Origin: Claveliimonas acetigenes
GTDB lineage: Bacteria; Bacillota; Clostridia; Lachnospirales; Lachnospiraceae
Assembly (NCBI RefSeq): GCF_025567385.1
Contig: NZ_JAOQJU010000033.1
Location: 1-40,612, forward strand
DNA: 40,612 nt
Reading direction: 5' to 3'
The stretch's first letter is position 1. Each line of letters opens with the position of its first letter. The translations under genes and the position numbers were made by a program. The notes below the pieces were generated by a model that did no database searches, had not been told where the DNA came from, and was given only the letters and a program-made list of their open reading frames with translations. This document shows positions 16,970-24,373 of the stretch, one piece after another.

Positions 16970-18335
16970 TTGTTCTTCCTCCGTTAATTTTGATTTCCAA
17001 TATCCGCTTCGTACTTTCTGACACCTGATATTTTCTGCTCTGCCGGTACCCGACGATCCACAGGATGTCGCTGCCGTCCGCCAGAAGCCATATCCGGTCC
17101 CGCTCTTCTCTTGGTATTTTCTCATTAATAAAATAGTCTTTCAGCTTCTGGCTGCCTCCCCGGCTGTCAATGACAATCCGGTCTCCGGCACGCCGGTTCC
17201 TAATAACCAGACTATTTTTAATTATATCATAATCAAACCATTTCGTGTAGCCTTTTTGGGGAAATGCATTCGTAAGTCCCTTGTTTTCAAATATCCTACA
17301 GGAAATATCTGCCGGAAGCTCTCCCGTTTCTCCGGTTTGCTCCGCCCCTTCGTCTCCCGCGCCGCTTCTTTTTATCAGAACGCCTTCATAGCTTCTAACC
17401 GCCGTCATATGGTACGGCAGCGACAGCCGCTTTCCTGTCTGCCTGTCAAAAAGCTGCTCCAGAATCCGCAGATGGATTCCTTCAATATCCCGTTCTTTCC
17501 CGGACACCCGTTCCAGAACACGCTGCAAAAGATAAGGCCTCAGCGCTTCCGGCATGCCGCGAAAGGCTTCCGCATCAATCCGGATCCCTTCGGGTTCTTT
17601 TTGGGTACACAACCTATCATATGCATCCACTTGTGTTTCAATGAAACCATACAGATTCTGCATCTGCTCCATCAGCTCACAGGCATGTTCTGCCACTTTG
17701 CCGTTTACTTCCCGCTCCATATAAGGAATCACATGGTTCCGGATCCGGTTCCTCGTATAAGTATCGTGAAAATTGGTCTGGTCTATACAATATTCTATAT
17801 TATTTTTTCTCAAATATCCCTCTATTTCCTCCCGCTTCACGCACAGCAGTGGTCGGATATACCTTCCTTTCACCGGCCGCATTCCGCCAAGTCCCCGAAG
17901 GCCGGTCCCCCTGGCAATATTGTGGAAAAGTGTCTCCACATTATCATTCATATGGTGCGCCAGGGCAATCTTCGTTCCGCCCCGCTCCTCCATCACTTTC
18001 TCAAAAGCATCTCTGCGCACGCACCTCCCGGCTTCTTCCTCTGACATGCCCCTTTCTGCCGCCAGAGCCGCCACATCCACGTGCCTGACCACAAGCGGCA
18101 CGCCTCTGCTTTCGCAGAACTCCCGCACATACCGCTCATCAGCATCCGCTGCGTCCCCGCGCAGTCCGTGATTGATGTGAACCGCCGTGATTGTAAACCC
18201 CAGTTCCCTTCCAAGTTTTATAAGCATACAAAGAAGGCATATGGAATCCGCTCCTCCCGATACGCCTGTAATTACATGGTCTGACTGCCCAAGCATGTCC
18301 CATTCTGCAGCATACTGCTTCACTTTCTCATACAT
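16923..18335 (-). CDS. tilS: tRNA(Ile)-lysidine synthase
   Basis: About 470 residues. I place the start at the ATG at 18335 (MYEKVKQYAAEWDMLGQS); the longer frame needs a TTG inside the spoIIE gene. The ribosome site before this ATG is weak. The PP-loop VITGVSGGADSICLL is at about 20-35, followed by AVHINHGLRGDAADADERYV and the GLRGLGGMRPV region. A C-terminal TilS domain ends near RIWLLADGSDILWIVGYRQS. The enzyme makes lysidine at position 34 of the isoleucine CAU tRNA, so that it reads AUA, and is essential in most bacteria. Part of the spoIIE-tilS-hpt-ftsH series. Confidence 0.94.
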   Translation of the reverse strand: MYEKVKQYAAEWDMLGQSDHVITGVSGGADSICLLCMLIKLGRELGFTITAVHINHGLRGDAADADERYVREFCESRGVPLVVRHVDVAALAAERGMSEEEAGRCVRRDAFEKVMEERGGTKIALAHHMNDNVETLFHNIARGTGLRGLGGMRPVKGRYIRPLLCVKREEIEGYLRKNNIEYCIDQTNFHDTYTRNRIRNHVIPYMEREVNGKVAEHACELMEQMQNLYGFIETQVDAYDRLCTQKEPEGIRIDAEAFRGMPEALRPYLLQRVLERVSGKERDIEGIHLRILEQLFDRQTGKRLSLPYHMTAVRSYEGVLIKRSGAGDEGAEQTGETGELPADISCRIFENKGLTNAFPQKGYTKWFDYDIIKNSLVIRNRRAGDRIVIDSRGGSQKLKDYFINEKIPREERDRIWLLADGSDILWIVGYRQSRKYQVSESTKRILEIKINGGRTNGRIDQSVGVGGENR

Positions 18336-18402
18336 GTCTTCTGTCCCGTCTTCTTTTTCTTCTTTCTGTCTAATATATAGAATTTCTGTGAAAAAAGCAA
18401 GA

Positions 18403-19776
18403 CTACACGCTCCAAATCCCCACTGCAATTACCGTCATATCATCCAGCGGCTCTTCTCCGGTCCATTCCAGCACCTGTTCCAGGATATGATGCGCCAGCT
18501 CTTTGGGATTATTCATGCCGGTTCCCCCGATAAACATACTCATAAGTGCCTCCTGCTCTCCCACGGGAAGGGCATCCAACACACCGTCCGTCATCATAAT
18601 CACAAAATCTCCATCCGATAATTCCCTTTTCATCCTGTCTATCTCTATATTCTGCACCACACCAATGGGAAGCGTGGAAGAAACAATCTTTTCCACATGG
18701 TCTGCATAACGGATAAAGGTTGCAGAAGCGCCCGCCTTCACCAGCTCGCAGCTCCCCTCATACAAATCAAACACACACATATCCACCGTGGAGAATCTTA
18801 CTTCTTCTCTGCCAATCACCAGCGCCGTATTCATCATCTGGATTGCCGTCTCCACCGGGAATCCGGCCTCCAGAAGCTCTTCCAGCATCTCTACCACCCG
18901 TGCGCTCTCTTTAAAAGCTTCCTCCCCGGATCCCATCCCGTCTGACAGCACCACTGCCTCTTTTACCCCCGGAAGTTTTGTCATGGAAAAAGTATCCCCG
19001 GATATTTTTTCGCAGCCCTTCCCAATCTTCGCCACTCCCTGCATGGTATAAAACGCAGGACCTTCTATACACACCAGTACGCAGTACTCTCCTCCGACGT
19101 TCTGCCTCTCCCCGGGCTTTAAAAGCATCTTGCGGTTCACCGCCGCACAAAGCGCCTCTGCCACTTCCTTCGATGTCACGCACTGTCCCTTCACCGCCTT
19201 TACTGTCAAATGGATTTCATACCTGCCCTGTTCCGTCATAAAGAAAACACTGCTGAGCAGTTTCACTCCTATATGCTTCATCCTGGCTCTTATGCGTTTT
19301 TCAAGATGCTCGTCTGAAAAAATACCGGCATCCAGTTCTCTGGTAGCATGCTGTATGATTCTGGCAAATTCCGTGAGCTGCACTGCACACCCTTCCCGGT
19401 TCTGGACAATCCGGTTATTCCAGAGAAGCTTCTGCTTCGCGTCCCCGAAGACCTCCAGCGTCTCGCGCAAAAAGCGCGGTGCCCGAACACACCTTTTCTG
19501 AAGCTTTCTTTTCACTTCTATATTCAGCTCCGCGCCGTAATCCTCCACCGTACAAAGGATTTCATATACCATCTGACGCGTCCCACTTCGATTCTCCTTA
19601 AGGCACCACTCTTTCTTCTCGCATCCTTCACAGACACTCTCCGATACCCGCAGGAACATCTCTTCTACTTCATCTTTTGTAAACGCACCTTTATATTCCT
19701 CCAGGCTTAAGAACGTCTCTGACAGATGTTTAAGAGACTGTGCAAACCTGTCCATTTGTATTACGTATGGATTCAT
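18403..19776 (-). CDS. spoIIE: SpoIIE-type PP2C phosphatase lacking the membrane region
   Basis: 457 residues from the ATG at 19776, which follows a strong GGGAGGG site; the frame is open upstream but has no better start. It has a cysteine cluster (VCEGCEKKEWCLKEN, about 45-60) typical of the SpoIIE regulatory region. A C-terminal PP2C domain shows the metal aspartates in VVLSDGMGSGEEAF, VIMMTDGVLDAL and EPLDDMTVIAVG. In B. subtilis SpoIIE (about 827 residues) dephosphorylates SpoIIAA to activate sigma-F and has about ten N-terminal membrane helices. Those are absent here, and the 109 bp up to divIC cannot encode them. Its place between divIC and tilS supports orthology. Confidence 0.85.
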   Translation of the reverse strand: MNPYVIQMDRFAQSLKHLSETFLSLEEYKGAFTKDEVEEMFLRVSESVCEGCEKKEWCLKENRSGTRQMVYEILCTVEDYGAELNIEVKRKLQKRCVRAPRFLRETLEVFGDAKQKLLWNNRIVQNREGCAVQLTEFARIIQHATRELDAGIFSDEHLEKRIRARMKHIGVKLLSSVFFMTEQGRYEIHLTVKAVKGQCVTSKEVAEALCAAVNRKMLLKPGERQNVGGEYCVLVCIEGPAFYTMQGVAKIGKGCEKISGDTFSMTKLPGVKEAVVLSDGMGSGEEAFKESARVVEMLEELLEAGFPVETAIQMMNTALVIGREEVRFSTVDMCVFDLYEGSCELVKAGASATFIRYADHVEKIVSSTLPIGVVQNIEIDRMKRELSDGDFVIMMTDGVLDALPVGEQEALMSMFIGGTGMNNPKELAHHILEQVLEWTGEEPLDDMTVIAVGIWSV

Positions 19777-19885
19777 AATTCCCTCCCGTTCAGATTCATA
19801 CAATAGGATTCCGGTGGAATTTCCTGTTATATAAAAAAGCCTCAGGAAATCTTCCCAAAGCTTTTCTTTCGTTCTTTCTATTCTA

Positions 19886-20209
19886 TTAATTCGCCCGAAA
19901 TAAAATCTCATTCTCATGGACCAGTCCAAGCTTATCCTTTGCGACCTGTTCTATGTACTCGTCCGTCTCCACATACTCTTCCAGCTCGTCAATCTCTTCC
20001 GTCCGCTTCTCTTCTTCCGCGATCTGCGCCTTCAGTTCCTTCTCCTGCGCGATGTAAGACTTATTCTTTGCAGAAAGAGATACGCTGCTCATAATCACCA
20101 CTGCCGCCAACAGCAATATGACTGCACTGATACAGATAATGCTTCTCTTATGCTGATTCATTCCGTTCCTTGGCCGTACCACCCGGCTCTTTTGTTCCAT
20201 TCCACCCAT
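19886..20209 (-). CDS. divIC: Septum formation initiator DivIC/FtsB-like protein
   Basis: 107 residues. A short basic cytoplasmic tail leads to one membrane helix (about 23-43), then a coiled coil rich in Glu/Lys (about 50-85), and ends with YIEQVAKDKLGLVHENEILF, the usual DivIC tail. DivIC with FtsL and DivIB stabilises the division machinery at the septum. AGGTGA precedes the chosen ATG at 20209. It lies between yabQ and spoIIE, exactly the order of B. subtilis. Confidence 0.92.
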   Translation of the reverse strand: MGGMEQKSRVVRPRNGMNQHKRSIICISAVILLLAAVVIMSSVSLSAKNKSYIAQEKELKAQIAEEEKRTEEIDELEEYVETDEYIEQVAKDKLGLVHENEILFRAN

Positions 20210-20307
20210 TAATTATTCACCTATGATCCGGTACCCCTGCCGGACACTCACCCTGACTATTTATTCATCTTCTATCTTATCTTTTTTTCACAGGTAATTC
20301 AATAGTT

Positions 20308-20595
20308 TTATCGAATTTTTTTTAACCTTCTTTCAACAACCGCACATCCGGCACATCCAAGCAGCACTCCCAGCACAAAATACCAGCGTATGCTCCCATC
20401 ACTGGCATAATACATCTGAACCGTCAGAAACAGAGAAATCCCTATCCAGTAAATCACATCCTCAACAGCAATCACCCAAAGCCTGTGCCTGACAATCCGC
20501 CGGAATTTCCTGATGCAGTTGTACGCGCAATACACGATCATCCCCGCAAGAAGCGCCTGTACAAATACCATTCCTTCTTCTTCTATCCCCGGCAT
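20308..20595 (-). CDS. yabQ: Spore cortex biosynthesis protein YabQ
   Basis: 95 residues from the ATG at 20595, 4 nt after the yabP stop codon; a longer frame would overlap yabP. It is almost all membrane: helices at about 9-25, 40-58 and 66-84, with the conserved RLWVIAVEDVIYWIGISLFL in the middle, and a basic C-terminus. YabQ is a mother-cell membrane protein needed for cortex formation in B. subtilis, where its gene also follows yabP. The B. subtilis protein is about twice as long, so this is a short form. Confidence 0.87.
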   Translation of the reverse strand: MPGIEEEGMVFVQALLAGMIVYCAYNCIRKFRRIVRHRLWVIAVEDVIYWIGISLFLTVQMYYASDGSIRWYFVLGVLLGCAGCAVVERRLKKIR

Positions 20596-20599
20596 AGCG

Positions 20600-20884
20600 T
20601 TACCTGAACAGCTTCGAGAAAAGCCTCTCGCCCTGCTTTCCCTGCACATGGGCATCCGAATAAGCAATGCTGTCGATATTTCCCGCCAGATCCACCTCGC
20701 CCTTCTCCAGATTCAGCCGGTTGACATGCATATCCGAACCTTTTACCATCAGCATTCCCTGTTCCGTTTCCAACAAAATCTCATTCAAATCAAAAGACAG
20801 TACATCCAGCACTCCCGTTACCATACTTGTTTTCCGGTTATTGATTACCAGTTTATGCGCCTTGCCAATCTGTTTTTCTTCCAT
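20600..20884 (-). CDS. yabP: Sporulation protein YabP
   Basis: 94 residues, the usual length. KLVINNRKTSMVTGVLDVLS, then FDLNEILLETEQGMLMVKGS and LHVNRLNLEKGEVDLAGNID-like text match the YabP/YqfC family, one compact beta-rich domain. B. subtilis YabP is made in the mother cell under sigma-E and takes part in spore formation. It lies between the S4-domain gene and yabQ, and its stop is 4 nt before the yabQ ATG. I see no clear sigma-E promoter in the 51-bp gap upstream. Confidence 0.92.
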   Translation of the reverse strand: MEEKQIGKAHKLVINNRKTSMVTGVLDVLSFDLNEILLETEQGMLMVKGSDMHVNRLNLEKGEVDLAGNIDSIAYSDAHVQGKQGERLFSKLFR

Positions 20885-20935
20885 ATCGCTATCACAACCT
20901 TTCTTGATAATCTTATGAAAGGCTGTTCCTGAATA

Positions 20936-21175
20936 TTACAAGTATTTAAACAAGTCTTTTGCTTCTTCTTTTTTCGTTGTCTCCTTAATATCCAGCACTT
21001 CCGCTTTCACCGTCTTTGTGCCGAACTGAATCTCAATAATATCTCCCGCTTTTACCTTCGTTGAAGCTTTCGCCACAACACCATTTACCAGAACCCTTCC
21101 CGCGTCACATGCTTCGTTGGCAACTGTACGTCTCTTAATCAGGCGGGATACCTTTAAAAACTTATCCAGTCTCAT
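20936..21175 (-). CDS. S4-domain RNA-binding protein
   Basis: 79 residues, essentially one S4 domain: MRLDKFLKVSRLIKRRTVAN, then CDAGRVLVNGVVAKASTKVK and GDIIEIQFGTKTVKAEVL, with a charged tail. Orthologues (RqcP/YabO/Hsp15 type) bind stalled 50S subunits with RqcH and help add alanine tails to blocked nascent chains. Its place just before yabP is that of yabO in B. subtilis, which supports this. GGAGG precedes the ATG. Confidence 0.9.
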   Translation of the reverse strand: MRLDKFLKVSRLIKRRTVANEACDAGRVLVNGVVAKASTKVKAGDIIEIQFGTKTVKAEVLDIKETTKKEEAKDLFKYL

Positions 21176-21196
21176 ACCATCCTCCTGTCCGAAAAA

Positions 21197-21230
21197 AACA
21201 AAGCGGACAAGTCCGCTTCGAACTCCCTAT
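21197..21230 (-). repeat. Dispersed GCGGACAARTCCG repeat, copy 2
   Basis: Plus-strand AACAAAGCGGACAAGTCCGC followed by TTCGAACTCCCTAT. This copy has the most perfect core, AAGCGGAC-AA-GTCCGCTT. It lies in the leader of the S4 gene, 22 bp before its start codon, where it could form an RNA hairpin. Confidence 0.7.
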
Positions 21231-21283
21231 CTCCCTCAATTCTTGAGGAACTTAAGTTTTCACTTTCCTATGTTAAAATAAAT

Positions 21284-21314
21284 GCGGCATTATGAGCAAT
21301 CCTCACAATGCCGC
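21284..21314 (-). terminator. Terminator after the HU gene
   Basis: A 13-bp stem (GCGGCATTGTGAG with CTCATAATGCCGC on the minus strand, one G-T pair) and a 5-nt loop, then ATTTATTTT. It lies 29 bp past the HU stop codon and separates HU from the S4-yabP-yabQ transcript. Confidence 0.75.
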
Positions 21315-21342
21315 TTTATTATACATGTCTCAAAACGGATTA

Positions 21343-21618
21343 TTATGCATTCACAGCATCCTTTAAAGCCTTACCAGCTTTAAACTTAGGCGCTTTGCAG
21401 GCCTCAATCTTCATAGTAGCTCCTGTCTGAGGATTCCTTCCTTCTCTTGCAGCTCTCTCACTAACTTCAAAAGTTCCGAAACCTACAATCTGAATCTTCT
21501 CACCTTTTTTTAATTCTTCTGTTACAACGTCAACAAATGCCTTTAAAGCTTTTTCAGAATCCTTCTTAGATAACTCTGCCTGTTCAGCAACTGCTGCTAT
21601 TAATTCTGTTTTGTTCAT
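21343..21618 (-). CDS. hup: HU family DNA-binding protein
   Basis: 91 residues. MNKTELIAAVAEQAELSKKD begins the helical dimer region; VGFGTFEVSERAAREGRNPQ and TGATMKIEACKAPKFKAGKA form the DNA-gripping arm and C-terminal helix. HU bends and compacts DNA. It has its own near-consensus promoter and its own terminator, so it is expressed apart from the sporulation genes downstream. The gene lies next to yabO/S4 in many clostridia. Confidence 0.97.
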   Translation of the reverse strand: MNKTELIAAVAEQAELSKKDSEKALKAFVDVVTEELKKGEKIQIVGFGTFEVSERAAREGRNPQTGATMKIEACKAPKFKAGKALKDAVNA

Positions 21619-21726
21619 GAACTATTTCCTCCTCCTGTTCGATATATAATCCCAACTTCTATAAAATATAATGATTCAGGATGCCTTCCGTAAATCCGGC
21701 ATTCTCAATTGGCGCCCTTAAGTACA

Positions 21727-21755
21727 GTTATACCTTCTTTCCCTATGTTTGTCAA
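21727..21755 (-). promoter_or_regulatory. Promoter of the HU gene
   Basis: A perfect TTGACA (21755-21750), a 17-bp spacer and TATAAC (21732-21727) on the minus strand. It implies an untranslated leader of about 100 nt before the HU start codon, with a small ATGCC-GGCAT hairpin inside. Confidence 0.8.
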
Positions 21756-21845
21756 GACAAAACCCCCGATTATGCACGATTCCGCATGCTGGTGGGGTGC
21801 CGTGAATGGTAACGATTCCGGAGCGCAGAGCTTCCCGCCTCCTGC

Positions 21846-22832
21846 CTACAGACGGAATGAGAAAATATTTTCCAGGAAATCCTTCTTTTCTTCCGTCTGC
21901 ATCATCGCCACTTTTAACTTTTCTACACTTTTTACAGAAATCCACGCTTTATTCGAACGATAATAGGAGTCTGCTATCTTCCAGAATTTCTCCGGATAGA
22001 CAAATCTGACCTTCAGATATTCCATCTCTTCCCCGGATATGGGGCGGACTGCTCCATACACATTCAGGATATGGTCTCCCAGCTTCTTATCCCAGCCATG
22101 TTTCTCCATCGCCTTTCTGAGAAAATAATAGAGATCCTCCGCCTGCACATCTCCCCGGAATCTGTCAAAATTCGTAACCGCGATTCCTTCCGGAGTCATC
22201 AGGATATTGTGATAGTTATAATCTCCATGTATCAGGCTGTTCTTCTCCATGCTCTCCCGGTACAAGCCTTTATAATCAAAATCTTCCAGGCAGGTAAGCG
22301 CCGCCTCCGCCCATCCATACATCGCGTCAAAGCATTCCAGGAATGCCAGCTCAAACTCTCCCTTCGGTGACTGCGCCCGCATAAATTTCCGCACCTTGCG
22401 AAGCTCCCGGTTATGACGCAGATATTCTTCCCTCAGATAAGGCTCCCCCGCTTCTGCTCCTTCTATACAGCCGTGCATCAAAAGATGAAGCTTCGCCAAA
22501 TTCCGCGCTGCTTCCAGCACTTCCCCGTTTCTCCGTATATCACACTCACGTCCGTAAAACCAATGCTTCAGGATATACCGGGTTCCGTCCTCTGAAGTAC
22601 TGACATACTCTCCGTCTTCATTTGCCACCATCTGATCTACCCGGATATACCCCTGCTCGATCAGATGTCCGCACAGTCTATAAAGAGCCGGAATTCTTTT
22701 CCCGGACATTCCCGCTTCACGGAGCAGAAGAAGCCCCTCATCCGTATCGCAAAAAAACGCACCCCTTGTTTTACGGGTGCTCTTCACATTTATATGATAC
22801 TTCTCCAGTATCGCTAATTCATAATCTTGCAT
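21846..22832 (-). CDS. CotS family spore coat protein
   Basis: About 328 residues. I favour the ATG at 22832 (MQDYELAILEKYHINVKSTR), 6 nt after AGGGG; two upstream in-frame ATGs exist. The fold is that of small-molecule kinases: SLIHGDYNYHNILMTPEGIA holds the catalytic HGDYxxxN motif, and VTNFDRFRGDVQAEDLYYFL the metal-binding part, with Asp of the usual IDFD kept as NFD. CotS proteins are part of, or modify, the spore coat in bacilli and clostridia. It follows cca by 31 bp after its frame opens, probably on one transcript. Confidence 0.85.
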   Translation of the reverse strand: MQDYELAILEKYHINVKSTRKTRGAFFCDTDEGLLLLREAGMSGKRIPALYRLCGHLIEQGYIRVDQMVANEDGEYVSTSEDGTRYILKHWFYGRECDIRRNGEVLEAARNLAKLHLLMHGCIEGAEAGEPYLREEYLRHNRELRKVRKFMRAQSPKGEFELAFLECFDAMYGWAEAALTCLEDFDYKGLYRESMEKNSLIHGDYNYHNILMTPEGIAVTNFDRFRGDVQAEDLYYFLRKAMEKHGWDKKLGDHILNVYGAVRPISGEEMEYLKVRFVYPEKFWKIADSYYRSNKAWISVKSVEKLKVAMMQTEEKKDFLENIFSFRL

Positions 22833-22896
22833 ACACATCCCCTGCACCTTACATGTTCTTTTCAATGTATGATGCAGGGAATGAGATTATGATTAT

Positions 22897-24237
22897 TTAT
22901 TTCAGGTTCTGTCTCTGCTCTTCCAGAAGCTTAAGAAGTTCCTCCTTCGTATTTCTGTCCGGCTCTTCCATAACCACTTCCAGAAAATACTCCAGTATCC
23001 TGCCGAGCTCTTTTCCAGGCTTCATGCCCGCCGCAATCAAGTCGCTTCCGGTCACTGCCAGCTCTTTTAATGTCACGCACTGCCCCTTCTGCAGAATTTC
23101 CCTGTATAACTCTGCCGTTTCGTCAATATTTCTCAGCTTCTCTTCCCGCAGATAATCGCTCTGTGCCAGCATATCCGCCCGCCGCACTTCCAGATACAGC
23201 GGAAAAAGCTCCTTTCCGATCTTATTCATGGCACGCCTGACATTCCGCGCCGTGGCCGGCATCCGGTAATCATGGTACAGTACCAGCTTCGTCACTTTAT
23301 GGATCGTATCATTGTCAAATTTCAGGCGCCGCAGCACGGTCCTTGCAATCTCCTCGCTCTTCAACGCGTGCTTTTTAAAATGTGCCACCCCGTCCGCATC
23401 CACCGTCTTATAATCCGGCTTCCCCATGTCATGCAGAAGCATGGTAAGCCTGAGAACCTTATCCGCACGGATATTCATAAGCGCATGAAGCGTATGTTCT
23501 CCCACATTGTACATATGGTGCGGCGTCTCCTGCTCCGTCACCATCAGCCTGTCAAACTCCGGCAAAAACTCCTTCGTAATCCCCAGGTCATATGCTGTAC
23601 GCAGCATATCCGGCCTTGGAGATACCAGCATCTTCACAAGCTCCGCCTGAATCCGCTCCGCACTGATATTCTGAAGCGTCGGAGCAAGCTTCCTCATCCC
23701 TTCCTCTGTCGCTTCTTCTATAGTAAATCCCAACTGTGCTGCAAACCGTACGCCCCGCAGAATCCGCAAAGCATCTTCCGAAAACCGCTCCACAGCATTC
23801 CCCACACAGCGGATTACACCGGCGTTCAAGTCTTCCATGCCGCCGAATATATCTATCAGCCCATCCTTGTCATTGTATGCCATGGCATTGATTGTAAAGT
23901 CCCGTCTTAGGAGATCTTCCCTGAGATTCCGGGTAAATTTGACCTCCTTTGGGTGACGGCTGTCTTCGTACTTCCCATCAATCCGATAGGTTGTTACTTC
24001 AAACCCTTCTTTGTCCAGGAGCACGGTTACCGTGCCATGCTCAATTCCGGTATCAAAGGTCCGCCGAAATAACGCCTTCGTCTCTTCCGGCAGCGCCGAC
24101 GTCGTAATGTCCCAGTCTTCCGGCTCTCTCCCAAGAACCGAATCCCGCACACATCCGCCGACTGCATAAGCTTCGTATCCGTGCTCCTGTAATGTATGAA
24201 TAATCGTATTTACTTTCTCCGGCAATATAATCGTCAT
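22897..24237 (-). CDS. cca: CCA tRNA nucleotidyltransferase
   Basis: 446 residues. YAVGGCVRDSVLGREPEDWD is the class II nucleotidyltransferase signature, with GTVTVLLDKEGFEVTTYRID and the RRDFTINAMAYNDKDGLIDI motif. Template residues for ATP and CTP follow, then an HD domain (LLHDMGKPDYKT, about 265-280) and the C-terminal tRNA-binding part. It adds or repairs the 3' CCA end of tRNAs. The HD domain is common in longer family members and may give phosphatase or 2',3'-cyclic phosphodiesterase activity. Confidence 0.95.
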   Translation of the reverse strand: MTIILPEKVNTIIHTLQEHGYEAYAVGGCVRDSVLGREPEDWDITTSALPEETKALFRRTFDTGIEHGTVTVLLDKEGFEVTTYRIDGKYEDSRHPKEVKFTRNLREDLLRRDFTINAMAYNDKDGLIDIFGGMEDLNAGVIRCVGNAVERFSEDALRILRGVRFAAQLGFTIEEATEEGMRKLAPTLQNISAERIQAELVKMLVSPRPDMLRTAYDLGITKEFLPEFDRLMVTEQETPHHMYNVGEHTLHALMNIRADKVLRLTMLLHDMGKPDYKTVDADGVAHFKKHALKSEEIARTVLRRLKFDNDTIHKVTKLVLYHDYRMPATARNVRRAMNKIGKELFPLYLEVRRADMLAQSDYLREEKLRNIDETAELYREILQKGQCVTLKELAVTGSDLIAAGMKPGKELGRILEYFLEVVMEEPDRNTKEELLKLLEEQRQNLK

Positions 24238-24311
24238 CTTCTATATTCCTCTCCACAACTTGTCTTTCCCAATTATACTGCCATCCTGCATCATTATGCA
24301 AGAAGGAAACT

Positions 24312-24373
24312 ATATAGTAACAGTTCAGCCCGCGCCATTCGCAAAACGCATCTACGATGCTGTTACGCTATAT
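24312..24373. repeat. Imperfect inverted repeat over the end of the beta-propeller gene
   Basis: ATATAGTAACAG (24312-24323) and CTGTTACGCTATAT (24360-24373) pair over 12 bp with a 2-nt bulge. The right arm contains the TAG stop codon of the beta-propeller gene. It could be a transcription end hairpin or a short mobile repeat. No second copy was noticed in the window. Confidence 0.45.

Noticed and set aside
16970..17125. Longer N-terminus for the hypoxanthine phosphoribosyltransferase
   Set aside because: It would overlap tilS by about 200 bp. The internal ATG at 16969 has a strong ribosome site and gives the usual family length.
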